Assembly (NCBI GenBank): GCA_040391605.1
Contig: JBEBXK010000004.1
Location: forward strand, 1-64,000
DNA from: Vulgatibacter incomptus_A
Lineage (GTDB): Bacteria > Myxococcota > Myxococcia > Myxococcales > Vulgatibacteraceae
Direction of reading: 5' to 3'
DNA length: 64,000 bases
Shown: positions 25,057 through 32,844 of the stretch, piece by piece
How positions within the stretch are numbered: position 1 is the stretch's first letter
How the letters are laid out: the number at the start of each line of letters is the position of its first letter
The notes under the pieces: generated by a model
What the model was told of the DNA's origin: nothing
The model's database searches: none
Seen by the model: the letters and a program-made list of their open reading frames with translations, nothing else
Translations under genes and position numbers: made by a program

Positions 25057-25365
25057 ATGGAGATCACCGAGGTTCGGATCTTTCCGGTCAACGAAGAGAA
25101 GCTCAAGGCCTACGTCACCATCACCATCGACCGATGCTTCGTGGTCCGCGACGTCAAGGTGATCCACGGGAACGCCGGGCTGTTCATCGCCATGCCGGCC
25201 AAGCGGCGGAGGGACGGCTCGTTCAAGGACATCGCCCACCCGCTGAACAACGCCACCCGCGAGATGATGGAGCAGGCGATCCTCGACGAATACGATCGGG
25301 AGGTGCGCCGCTTCGAGAACGGCGGTTCGCTCGGTCTGTCCCGAGCGGTCGGCGGGTCGGACTGA
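25057..25365 (+). CDS. spoVG: SpoVG-family regulator
   Basis: 102 residues, opening MEITEVRIFPV and containing NAGLFIAMPAKRR and FKDIAHPLN, the classical SpoVG signature. Small nucleic-acid-binding protein that in other bacteria influences septation and transcription. It is one of the few spoVG copies outside Firmicutes and spirochaetes, though common in this group. Start by ATG with no strong Shine-Dalgarno. Lies between ispE and prs. Confidence 0.95.
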   Translation: MEITEVRIFPVNEEKLKAYVTITIDRCFVVRDVKVIHGNAGLFIAMPAKRRRDGSFKDIAHPLNNATREMMEQAILDEYDREVRRFENGGSLGLSRAVGGSD

Positions 25366-25449
25366 CGGTCGGGTCCACGTCGGACCGCCGGGGAGCCGCC
25401 CCGGATCGTTCGTCGGAGCAGGGACGCCTTGGGGGCGGTGCGCCCCGGG

Positions 25450-25478
25450 TTGCGCCGCCACCTTGTGTCGCCTATAAG
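25450..25478 (+). promoter_or_regulatory. Candidate promoter of prs
   Basis: TTGCGC (25450-25455), 17-bp spacer, TATAAG (25473-25478); about 70 bases upstream of the prs ATG. Confidence 0.5.
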
Positions 25479-25549
25479 GCGCTCGAAGTGGCGACGTCGC
25501 GAAGACTCCCCTTCGCATCGCTCGCTGCACCCACGCGGAGCCCGCGCAG

Positions 25550-26497
25550 ATGAGCCGAGACTTCAAGGTCTTTTCCGGAAACTCGAACCCCAAGCTCGCT
25601 CAGGACATCTGCGCATACCTTCAGCGCCCGCTCTCCCTGGCGGAGGTGAGCCGCTTCTCCGACGGCGAGATCAACGTCGAGATCGGCGAGAACGCCCGGG
25701 GTATCGACTGCTTCCTCGTCCAGTCGACCTGCCGGCCGACCAACGATCACTTGATGGAGCTCCTGGTGATGATCGACGCGCTCAAGCGGGCGTCGGCCAC
25801 CTCGATCACTGCCGTGATCCCCTACTACGGCTACGCGCGTCAGGACCGCAAGGTCGCGCCCCGCACGCCGATCACCGCCAAGCTGGTCGCAGACCTCCTC
25901 ACCTCGGCAGGAGCCGGCCGCGTCCTCTCCATGGATATGCACGCCGGGCAGATCCAGGGCTTCTTCAACATCCCCTTCGACCACCTCTACGCAGCGCCCG
26001 TGCTGGTCGAGCACCTGCGCCATGCCTCCGAAGGTGAGAGCGATCTGGTCGTCGTCTCCCCCGACGCCGGCGGCGTGGAGCGGGCGCGGGCCTACTCCAA
26101 GCGCCTGGGCGCCACCCTGGCCATCGTCGACAAGCGCCGCGCCAAGGCGAACGTCGCGGAGGTGATGAACCTCATCGGCGACGTCGAGGGCAAGCACGCC
26201 GTGCTCCTGGACGACATGATCGACACCGCCGGCACCCTCACCGGCGCGGCCGCCGCCCTGGTGGAGAAGGGCGCCACCCGCGTGTCGGCCTACGCGGTGC
26301 ACCCGGTCTTCTCCGGTCCGGCCATCGAGCGCCTCACCGCCTCGGCCATCGACGAGGTGATCGTCACCGACACCATCCCGCTGAGCCCGGAAGCCGCGGC
26401 CTGCCCCAAGATCAAGGTGCTCTCGGTGGCCAAGCTCTTCGGCGAGGCGATCCGACGGATCCACTCCTCCGACTCGCTCTCCTCGCTCTTTCTCTAG
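25550..26497 (+). CDS. prs: Ribose-phosphate pyrophosphokinase
   Basis: Makes PRPP from ribose 5-phosphate and ATP, the precursor for purine, pyrimidine, His and Trp pathways and for the hpt and phosphoribosyltransferase genes in this window. 315 residues; FSDGEINVEI, the flexible-loop region YYGYARQDRK, PRPP-type signature VLLDDMIDTAGTLT and the N-terminal KVFSGNSNPKLA are all present. Class I Prs by length. No operon partner downstream; the following 243 bp hold no gene. Confidence 0.98.
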   Translation: MSRDFKVFSGNSNPKLAQDICAYLQRPLSLAEVSRFSDGEINVEIGENARGIDCFLVQSTCRPTNDHLMELLVMIDALKRASATSITAVIPYYGYARQDRKVAPRTPITAKLVADLLTSAGAGRVLSMDMHAGQIQGFFNIPFDHLYAAPVLVEHLRHASEGESDLVVVSPDAGGVERARAYSKRLGATLAIVDKRRAKANVAEVMNLIGDVEGKHAVLLDDMIDTAGTLTGAAAALVEKGATRVSAYAVHPVFSGPAIERLTASAIDEVIVTDTIPLSPEAAACPKIKVLSVAKLFGEAIRRIHSSDSLSSLFL

Positions 26498-26609
26498 GCG
26501 AGCCTCCGAGCGGATCGCCCCGTACGAGATGGGGAGGCGCGCTGCGCCCATCGCGTTCATTCGCCTCCCGGCACGCGGCGTCCGTACGTGGCCTTTCCGA
26601 ACTCCCGGC

Positions 26610-26639
26610 TTGATTCCCCCTGGTGGCGCGTGCTAGATG
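26610..26639 (+). promoter_or_regulatory. Possible promoter of rplY-pth
   Basis: TTGATT (26610-26615), 18-bp spacer, TAGATG (26634-26639). The -10 box fits poorly to TATAAT but resembles the TAGAC-type boxes seen elsewhere in this window. An inverted repeat GGGAGGCG/CGCCTCCC lies about 60 bp upstream. Confidence 0.3.
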
Positions 26640-26740
26640 GCGCGACTTTGTCGCCGGCGCCAGGATCTGAGTCGCCGTCGATCGCGTAGCTTTTATCGCG
26701 GCTCACACAAGCGGCCGCCTTCGAACCCAAGGACGTAGCC

Positions 26741-27343
26741 ATGAACCAGACGACGCTGACCGCCCAGCTCCGGGAGAAGACCGGCAAGGGCGTGGCCCGC
26801 CGCCTCCGTGCGAGCAAGATGATCCCCGCGGTCGTATACGGCCCCCACGCCGAGAAGCCGCTCCCCATCGCGGTGGATCCCAAGGCCCTCCGCGAGGCGA
26901 TCCACACCGGGCACCGCTTCAACACCATCCTCACCCTGAAGCTGGACCAGGGCGACGAGCGGGTCGCGTTGCTCAAGGACTACCAGCAGGACCCGGTGAG
27001 CCGCGACCTCCTCCACGCCGACTTCTACGAGGTCGCCCTGGACAAGCCCGTCACCGTGCCGGTCCCCATCGTCCTCAAGGGCCGCGCCGCCGGCGTGATC
27101 GAGGGTGGCGTGCTCTCCCAGAACCGCCGGGTGGTCGACGTGGTCTGCCTGCCCCGCGAGATCCCGGAGAGCATCGACGTCGACGTCACCGCGATGAAGG
27201 TCAACGAGGTGCTCCACATCTCGGACGTCAAGGCGCCCGAGGGCATCAAGCTGCGCTACCTCACCGACTTCACCGTCGCCGTGCTCTCCGCGCCGGAGGC
27301 CGAGGCCGAGACGCCTGCGGCCGAAGCGGCAGCCAAGAAGTAG
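26741..27343 (+). CDS. rplY: 50S ribosomal protein L25 (CTC form)
   Basis: 200 residues. L25/TL5/CTC protein that binds 5S rRNA. The N-terminal domain starts TTLTAQLREKTGKGVARRLR, with IPAVVYGPH, and the second domain VTVPVPIVLKGRAAGVIEGG follows; the last 20 residues are Glu/Ala-rich. ATG start, no strong Shine-Dalgarno. It is followed by pth after 11 bp, in an operon. Confidence 0.97.
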   Translation: MNQTTLTAQLREKTGKGVARRLRASKMIPAVVYGPHAEKPLPIAVDPKALREAIHTGHRFNTILTLKLDQGDERVALLKDYQQDPVSRDLLHADFYEVALDKPVTVPVPIVLKGRAAGVIEGGVLSQNRRVVDVVCLPREIPESIDVDVTAMKVNEVLHISDVKAPEGIKLRYLTDFTVAVLSAPEAEAETPAAEAAAKK

Positions 27344-27354
27344 GCGCCCTCTTC

Positions 27355-27930
27355 GTGAAGCTCCTCGCTGGCCTCGGAAACCCCGGCAGGGAATACGAGT
27401 CGACCCGACACAACATCGGCTTTCTCGTCCTCGACGAGATCGCCCGGGATGCGGGCGCGCGGATCGACAAGAAGAAGTTCGGGGCCGAGCTCACCGAGGC
27501 GGTGGTGGAGCGCACCAAGACCCTCCTCCTCAAGCCGCAGACCTATATGAACCTCTCCGGCGAAGCCGTCGGCTCCGCCGCGAGGTTCTACAAGATCGAG
27601 CCCACCGACGTCGTGGTGATCCACGACGACCTCGACCTCGACTTCGGGCGCGTCCAGATCAAGGTGGGCGGCGGCCATGGCGGGCATAACGGCCTCCGGA
27701 GCCTGATCGCCCACGTCGGCCCCGACTTCGTGCGGATCCGCGTGGGCATCGGCAAGCCCGGAGCGGGTCGCGAGGTGGTGGGCTATGTCCTCGGCGGCTT
27801 CGACAAGGCCGAGAGCCGGGAGCTGCCCTTCGTGATCGGACGGGCCGCCGACGCCAGCCGCTGCGTGCTGGCCAACGGGCCGCTGGCCTGTATGAACGAG
27901 TTCAACAAGAGGGAGCCCGTCGCAGGTTAG
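27355..27930 (+). CDS. pth: Peptidyl-tRNA hydrolase
   Basis: Cleaves peptidyl-tRNA released from stalled ribosomes. 191 residues, GTG start 11 bp after rplY. Catalytic His20 in ESTRHNIGF; LLKPQTYMNLSGEAV and VVIHDDLDLDFG motifs. Matches bacterial Pth1 in length. Its stop is followed almost at once by a possible promoter for the rpsF group. Confidence 0.97.
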   Translation: MKLLAGLGNPGREYESTRHNIGFLVLDEIARDAGARIDKKKFGAELTEAVVERTKTLLLKPQTYMNLSGEAVGSAARFYKIEPTDVVVIHDDLDLDFGRVQIKVGGGHGGHNGLRSLIAHVGPDFVRIRVGIGKPGAGREVVGYVLGGFDKAESRELPFVIGRAADASRCVLANGPLACMNEFNKREPVAG

Positions 27931-27931
27931 C

Positions 27932-27960
27932 TTGCGCAAGGACCTTCGACCGGGTAGAGA
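27932..27960 (+). promoter_or_regulatory. Possible promoter of rpsF-rpsR-rplI-dnaB
   Basis: TTGCGC (27932-27937), 17-bp spacer, TAGAGA (27955-27960). The -35 box is shared with the prs promoter candidate. Leader length would be about 75 bases. Confidence 0.35.
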
Positions 27961-27998
27961 GTTCCGCCCCTCATCGAGGGGAGTTGCAACCAACGACG

Positions 27999-28041
27999 TT
28001 CCTCGCTGCGGGCATCGGTCCCGCGGCAATCCCAGGAGGAA
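27999..28041 (+). promoter_or_regulatory. rpsF leader hairpin over the Shine-Dalgarno
   Basis: TTCCTC (27999-28004) can pair with GAGGAA (28036-28041), which is part of the AGGAGGAA Shine-Dalgarno of rpsF; inside lies GCGGG (28008-28012) paired with CCCGC (28020-28024). Leaders of rpsF in many bacteria bind the S6:S18 complex. I cannot verify the conserved CCG bulge motif in this one, so the function is inference. Confidence 0.4.
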
Positions 28042-28043
28042 GC

Positions 28044-28598
28044 ATGGAAGAGCAGAGCGCCGCAGCACCGGCGGCCAAGGCAGTCGTAGTCAAGGTGCCC
28101 AAGGTCCACCCGAGCAAGAACACCCAGCGCGAGTACGAGACGATCTACCTGCTGCGCCAGGATCTGACGTCCGAGCAGACCGACAAGATCAAGGAGCGGA
28201 TCCGCGGCGTCGTCAACGCCGAGGGGGGCCGCGTGATCAAGGTCACCACGTGGGGCAGGAAGAAGACCGCGTTCCTCGTCGGCGACAAGCAGGCGCGGGC
28301 GATCTACGTCCACGTGAACTACCTGGGCGGCGGCCGCACCGTCTCCGAGTTCGAGCGCAACCTCCGAAACATCGAGGAGGTCATCAAGTTCCAGACGATC
28401 AAGCTCGCCGACGCCGTTCTGCCGGAGAGCCGCCCCACCGAAGACGACGTGGTCCTCGAGGGCGATCGTGAAGAGGAGCGGCCGGTCCGCGAAGCGCGCG
28501 AGGGCGAAGCCGCCGACGGCCGCTCCGCTGCGGAAGCATCGAAGGCCGAGTCTGCCGACGAGTCGGACGACGAGTCGGAAGACAAGGACGAAGAGTAA
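28044..28598 (+). CDS. rpsF: 30S ribosomal protein S6
   Basis: 184 residues from ATG 28044 (Shine-Dalgarno AGGAGG, spacing fits). Core S6 fold: REYETIYLLRQDL, KVTTWGRKKTAFLVG, VHVNYLGGGRTVSEFERNL. The N-terminus is extended by an Ala/Val segment before the core, and the last about 50 residues are almost only Glu, Asp, Ser and Ala. S6 pairs with S18 on the small-subunit platform. Confidence 0.97.
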   Translation: MEEQSAAAPAAKAVVVKVPKVHPSKNTQREYETIYLLRQDLTSEQTDKIKERIRGVVNAEGGRVIKVTTWGRKKTAFLVGDKQARAIYVHVNYLGGGRTVSEFERNLRNIEEVIKFQTIKLADAVLPESRPTEDDVVLEGDREEERPVREAREGEAADGRSAAEASKAESADESDDESEDKDEE

Positions 28599-28669
28599 CC
28601 CCTTCGGGCGTGGCGAGAACCACGTCCTTTCGACGCGAACGCGTCGATATCCGAGAAGGAACAAACGAT

Positions 28670-28987
28670 ATGGCAATGCGAGAGAGTGCCGGAGGCGGAC
28701 GCGCCGGCGGTTCCGAAGAGCGTGGTGGCCGAGGTGGTGGTGGCGGCGGCGGATTCGGTGGACGGCGCGGCTTCGGCCGTCGCAAGGTTTGCCGGTTCTG
28801 CGCCGACAAGACCGCGACCATCAACTACAAGGACGCGCCGATGCTGAAGCTCTTCCTCACCGAGCGCGGCAAGATCATCCCCCGGCGGATCAGCGGAAAC
28901 TGCGCGATGCACCAGCGTCAGGTCGCCGCCGCCATCAAGCGCAGCCGTCAGGTCGCGCTCCTGCCCTTCACCATCGTCCAGGCCTAG
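28670..28987 (+). CDS. rpsR: 30S ribosomal protein S18
   Basis: 105 residues from ATG 28670. An N-terminal Gly/Arg-rich extension of about 35 residues precedes the S18 core (RRKVCRFCADKTATINYKD, PRRISGNCAMHQRQVAAAIKR). Has a zinc-type CxxC pair and a third Cys. The start with the GAAGGAA Shine-Dalgarno is preferred to the longer open frame. Confidence 0.96.
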   Translation: MAMRESAGGGRAGGSEERGGRGGGGGGGFGGRRGFGRRKVCRFCADKTATINYKDAPMLKLFLTERGKIIPRRISGNCAMHQRQVAAAIKRSRQVALLPFTIVQA

Positions 28988-29007
28988 CCCCCTAAGGAGA
29001 ACGCGCC

Positions 29008-29454
29008 ATGAAAGTCATTCTGCGTGAAACCGTCTCCAATCTGGGGACCACGGGAGACGTCGTGGAGGTCAAGCCGGGCTACGGCAGGAACTTCCTCATC
29101 CCGAAGAAGATGGCGGTCCTCGCCACCGAGGGCAATGTCCGCCGCATCGAGCACGAGAAGCGGGTCGCCCTCGCCCACCAGGCGAAGGTGAAGGCCGGCG
29201 CTACCGAGCTGGCCAAGCGGCTGGCAGCGGTGGAGATCGTCATCGCCCGCCGGGTCGGTGAGCAGGAGAAGCTCTTCGGCTCGGTGACCGCCATCGACAT
29301 CGCCGAGAAGCTCGAGCCCATGAACCTCGGGATCGAGCGGCGGCAGATCCACCTCGAGGAGCCGATCAAGTCCATCGGCACCTTCGAGGTGGAGGTGAAG
29401 CTCCACCACGACGTGACCCAGACCATCAAGGTCAACGTCGTCGCCCAGGAGTAG
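29008..29454 (+). CDS. rplI: 50S ribosomal protein L9
   Basis: 148 residues; N-terminal signature MKVILRETVSNLGTTGDVVEVKPGYGRNFLIP and the C-terminal domain after a long connecting helix (KRLAAVEIVIARRVGEQEKLFGSVT). Shine-Dalgarno AAGGAG present. Third gene of the rpsF group. Confidence 0.97.
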   Translation: MKVILRETVSNLGTTGDVVEVKPGYGRNFLIPKKMAVLATEGNVRRIEHEKRVALAHQAKVKAGATELAKRLAAVEIVIARRVGEQEKLFGSVTAIDIAEKLEPMNLGIERRQIHLEEPIKSIGTFEVEVKLHHDVTQTIKVNVVAQE

Positions 29455-29493
29455 CGCCGGCCTCGCGGCCCCTGCCCGCGGCTGGCTCCACGC

Positions 29494-29525
29494 GAAGGCC
29501 GGTTCCCGCAAGGGAGCCGGCCTTC
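29494..29525 (+). terminator. Hairpin between rplI and dnaB
   Basis: GAAGGCCGG (29494-29502) pairs with CCGGCCTTC (29517-29525), and inside it TCCC pairs with GGGA around a GCAA tetraloop. No T run follows, so it may be a weak terminator, an RNA-processing site or an attenuator separating dnaB from the ribosomal genes. Confidence 0.5.
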
Positions 29526-29579
29526 GTCCGTCCGATGCAAGGGGATCGATGTCGCCCCCTTGCGGTAGAGTCCGAACCT

Positions 29580-30959
29580 ATGCGGCAGCGAAGCGATTGG
29601 GAGCGGGGGGACACCTCGCCCCGCAAGACCACCACCCTCCACGATCTCGAAGCCGAGCGGGCCCTGCTGGGGGCGTTGCTCATCGATCCCCGCAAGGTCT
29701 CGGACGTCGAGGGACGGCTGGGGGCCGACGCGTTCTACGATCCGATCCACCGACAGATCTTCACCGCGATGTCGTCGATCGGTGAGCGCAGCGCCATCGA
29801 TCCGATCACCATCAAGGGCAAGCTCTCCGAGGCCGGGGTCCTGGACGCCGCCACCGCCGAGAGGCTGCGGGTGATCGAGGAGTCCTCCCTCTCCGCCGCG
29901 AACGCCCTCCACTACGTGGACATCGTGGTGGACAAGGCGCTGCGACGCCGCCTGGCCACGGTAGCGGAGGAGATCAGCGGCCTCGCCATCGAGGCCGGGA
30001 GCGACTCTGCGGCCATCTGCGACACCGCCGAGAAGCTGATCTTCGAGGTCACCGATCAGGGCCGCAAGGGAGAGCCGCAGATCCTCCAGGGGGTCCTGCG
30101 CGAGACGATCGAGCTCGTGAAGAAGATGCGGACCTCGAAGTCCGCCGTCACCGGGATGCCCACCGGGATCTACCAGCTCGACAGGCGCACCACCGGCTTT
30201 CATCCGGGCGAGCTCTTCATCCTCGCCGCCCGCCCCGGCGTGGGGAAGACGGCGCTGGCCATGAACATCGCGGTCCATGTGGCGACCCGCGCCGATCCTG
30301 CCTGTGCGGTGGCGGTCTTCAACCTCGAGATGCCCGCCGTGCAGCTCGCCCTCCGCATGCTCTGCGCCGAGGCCCGGATCAGCCAGGGCAAGCTCAAGAG
30401 CGGCAAGCTCTCCGACTACGACATGGGGATCATCGTCCAGCACGCCGCCTCGCTGTGGGAGGCGCCGATCTACGTGGACGACTCCAGCTCCCTGACGATC
30501 ATGGAGCTGCGCTCGAAGGCCCGCCGCCTCAAGCAGATGAACCCCAACCTCGGCTTCATCGTCATCGACTACCTCCAGCTCATGAGCTCCCGCGGCAAGT
30601 CGGAGAGCCGCCAGCTCGAGATCGCCGAGATCTCCCGAGGCCTCAAGAGCCTCTCCAAGGAGCTCGGCCTCCCCATCCTCGCCCTCTCCCAGCTCTCCCG
30701 CGACGTCGAGAAGAACAAGCGCAAGCCCCAGCTCTCCGATCTGCGCGAGTCAGGCTCCATCGAGCAGGACGCAGACTGTGTCATGTTCCTACATAGAGAA
30801 CCCGACGCCGAGCCGAGCGGCGTCGGTGGACCGATCCCGATCGAGCTGGTGATCGCCAAGCAGCGGAACGGAGGGATCGGCAGCTTCGACATGGTCTTCA
30901 TGTCCGAGTACACCCGCTTCGAGAACGCCAGCGAGGACGCCGACGCCCCGCACGACTAG
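29580..30959 (+). CDS. dnaB: Replicative DNA helicase DnaB
   Basis: 459 residues from ATG 29580. N-terminal domain (LHDLEAERALLGALLIDP), Walker A ARPGVGKTA at 217-225, Walker B FIVIDYLQLM, and the DnaB-type motif QLSRDVEKNKRKPQLSDLRESGSIEQDAD. Homohexameric 5'-3' helicase at the fork. No intein seen. Last gene of the rpsF-rpsR-rplI run, where dnaB is common. Confidence 0.98.
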   Translation: MRQRSDWERGDTSPRKTTTLHDLEAERALLGALLIDPRKVSDVEGRLGADAFYDPIHRQIFTAMSSIGERSAIDPITIKGKLSEAGVLDAATAERLRVIEESSLSAANALHYVDIVVDKALRRRLATVAEEISGLAIEAGSDSAAICDTAEKLIFEVTDQGRKGEPQILQGVLRETIELVKKMRTSKSAVTGMPTGIYQLDRRTTGFHPGELFILAARPGVGKTALAMNIAVHVATRADPACAVAVFNLEMPAVQLALRMLCAEARISQGKLKSGKLSDYDMGIIVQHAASLWEAPIYVDDSSSLTIMELRSKARRLKQMNPNLGFIVIDYLQLMSSRGKSESRQLEIAEISRGLKSLSKELGLPILALSQLSRDVEKNKRKPQLSDLRESGSIEQDADCVMFLHREPDAEPSGVGGPIPIELVIAKQRNGGIGSFDMVFMSEYTRFENASEDADAPHD

Positions 30960-31040
30960 CAGGCCGCCCCTTCCGCTTGGGCGAGGCCGTGCCCATCTTG
31001 CCGCGTCCCGGGGCTGCTGCCCCGGCAGGGAGCGCGAGCG

Positions 31041-31256
31041 ATGAGAAGACTCGTTGTGGTGTTGGTTGGGATCTTGTCTGCGGCCGCCCTGGCGGTCGCC
31101 TGTGCGACGGCTTCGACGCCGCTCCAACAACAGGGCCCGTTGGGGGGCGCCGGCACGGGAGGCACGTCCTCCACCGGAGGCTCCGGTGGATCGGGGGGCA
31201 TCGGCGGAAGCGGCGGAAGCGGCGGCACGGGCGGTACGAGCGGCAGCGGGATCTAG
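31041..31256 (+). CDS. Small glycine-rich lipoprotein
   Basis: 71 residues. Signal peptide (MRRLVVVLVGILSAAALAVAC) with lipobox ending at Cys21, then 50 residues of Gly/Ser/Thr with GGSGG and GGTGG units. A GC-rich hairpin (31008-31025) and GGGAG Shine-Dalgarno precede the ATG. I know no function. Such short Gly-rich lipoproteins are often missed by gene callers. Codon use is typical of its neighbours. Confidence 0.6.
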   Translation: MRRLVVVLVGILSAAALAVACATASTPLQQQGPLGGAGTGGTSSTGGSGGSGGIGGSGGSGGTGGTSGSGI

Positions 31257-31380
31257 CCGCTCGAGCCATTGCCTGTAGATCGTCGGGACGCTCGCAGCCG
31301 CCTCTCTACGGCGGGGATCCCGGCGAACGGACGTCGACTACAGGAAGTCGGCAACAGGAGTTCGGCAGAACCTCCGCACG

Positions 31381-32652
31381 CTACGGGGCCTCGGCCAGGG
31401 AGCAGGCGGGGCCCGGAGGTGCGTCGGGATCGGAGCCACAGGCGTTCTCGACGCCGCGGATGGAGATCTCGACCTTCTCGGCCAGAGCCATCCGCTGGCA
31501 GAGGTCGGGCGAGAAGATGATCCGCCTCTCATCCAGGCCGCCGCCTTCCTTGGCCGCGAAGAACCAGCTGGACTCGCCCTCGTCCGGGGTGCAGCTCGTC
31601 TCGACGGTCTCGCCGTCGACGCGGAGGCCGACCTTCACCAGGCGGCCGTCGCAGACGGGGCCGTCCAGGATGTAATCGCAAGGAGCCGAGATCTGCTGGA
31701 TGATCGCCTCCAGGGACCCCTGGAGCTGATCCGAGTTGCCCGCTGAGTAGAACTTCTGCGGGGCGCCCTCCTGTGGGACGCCTCCTGCCACGGCAAGCTC
31801 GTCGAGGACCTGGCTCGCGAGGACCTCCTCGCCGCTGAACGACTCGCCGAGGCCGATGACGAAGGTCTTGATCCCGGCGGCGGCCAGTCGGCGCACCTCG
31901 CTGACCGCGTCGTCGTCGTCCAGACATTGGATGGCCTCGGCAGGGGTGCCCTCCACGCCATACGGGAACATGCCATTCGGCCCGAAGCAGTCGCTCTCGG
32001 AGGCACAGATGCAGGGGACAGGATGGCTGGCGTTGCAGTTCATCAGGCCGTCGGTGACCAGCACCACGTAGCTCTGCCGCTGGGGGTCGCGTGGCTTCGA
32101 TCCTGCGGGATCGCTGTCGTCGATCAGCAATTCGAACGCGCGGCGCAGCGCCTCGGTGGTCGGAGTGCCGCCGTTGGGCGCCAGGATGTAGGGGTTCGAG
32201 GCGTAGGCCTCGGCCACCTCCCGATAGGAGGTCGCCGAGGGCTCGGCGATGGTCAGGGGCGGCGCGCAATTCGCCTTCGGGCTGGCCTCGTTGACGCCGT
32301 AGAGCACGAGACCGAACTGCACGTCCTCCTTGCTCGACTCCACCACCTGCCCCATCACCTGCTGCGAGACCTCCATCCGCGAGCGCCGGTCGAGGACGCG
32401 ATTCGCCTCCTCCATGCCACAGCCACGGGTCGGCCCCGGATAGGCGTCCTGGTCAAAGCAGATCTCCATCGAGAACGAGCGGTCTTGAATCACCAGGAGG
32501 GAAGGCGGCTTCGATCGCTCATAGGTGCCGTAGGTCTCCACGGCCACGACGGTCTGCGCGTCCACCTCCTCCATGTTGTAGGCCTGGCAGGCGACCACCA
32601 GGCCGAGGCACGCGGCCAGCATCGTGTGGAGCCCCAAGTGAAGCGAGCGCAT
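31381..32652 (-). CDS. von Willebrand factor A-domain lipoprotein
   Basis: 423 residues. Signal peptide with lipobox LVVAC (Cys22). VWA domain: MIDAS DRSFSM (residue 57 on), followed later by the acidic strand YVVLVTDGLMNC. Several Cys pairs in the middle (CDQDAY, CASESDCFG) suggest disulfides and extracytoplasmic location. Binding or adhesive role by family; ligand unknown. Own promoter upstream; after its stop is a 124-bp gap to the Gly-rich lipoprotein on the other strand. Confidence 0.85.
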   Translation of the reverse strand: MRSLHLGLHTMLAACLGLVVACQAYNMEEVDAQTVVAVETYGTYERSKPPSLLVIQDRSFSMEICFDQDAYPGPTRGCGMEEANRVLDRRSRMEVSQQVMGQVVESSKEDVQFGLVLYGVNEASPKANCAPPLTIAEPSATSYREVAEAYASNPYILAPNGGTPTTEALRRAFELLIDDSDPAGSKPRDPQRQSYVVLVTDGLMNCNASHPVPCICASESDCFGPNGMFPYGVEGTPAEAIQCLDDDDAVSEVRRLAAAGIKTFVIGLGESFSGEEVLASQVLDELAVAGGVPQEGAPQKFYSAGNSDQLQGSLEAIIQQISAPCDYILDGPVCDGRLVKVGLRVDGETVETSCTPDEGESSWFFAAKEGGGLDERRIIFSPDLCQRMALAEKVEISIRGVENACGSDPDAPPGPACSLAEAP

Positions 32653-32682
32653 CCGAACCTCCAGAATTTGGATCTTCGCCGC

Positions 32683-32711
32683 ATATTAGAGGGAAGCGGC
32701 CCGCCTCGCAA
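32683..32711 (-). promoter_or_regulatory. Candidate promoter of the VWA lipoprotein
   Basis: TTGCGA (32706-32711, minus strand), 17-bp spacer, TAATAT (32683-32688); the start site would be about 25 bases before the ATG. Confidence 0.55.
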
Positions 32712-32754
32712 TGAAACGGCCGGCGCAAATTCCATCGGGACGCGCCCTCTCCCC

Positions 32755-32799
32755 CGCGAGCGGGAGCGATCCCTTTCGCTCGCGGCCCTCTCGAGGGCC
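32755..32799. repeat. Adjacent inverted repeats between thiD and the VWA gene
   Basis: CGCGAGCG (32755-32762) with CGCTCGCG (32777-32784), immediately followed by GGCCCTC (32784-32790) with GAGGGCC (32793-32799). They lie 3' of thiD (minus strand) and may act as its terminator or be a REP-like element. Confidence 0.6.
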
Positions 32800-32844
32800 G
32801 ATCTTCCCCTCCCCCGCCTCTCCGAGGGCGAGCGCCGGGCCCCC

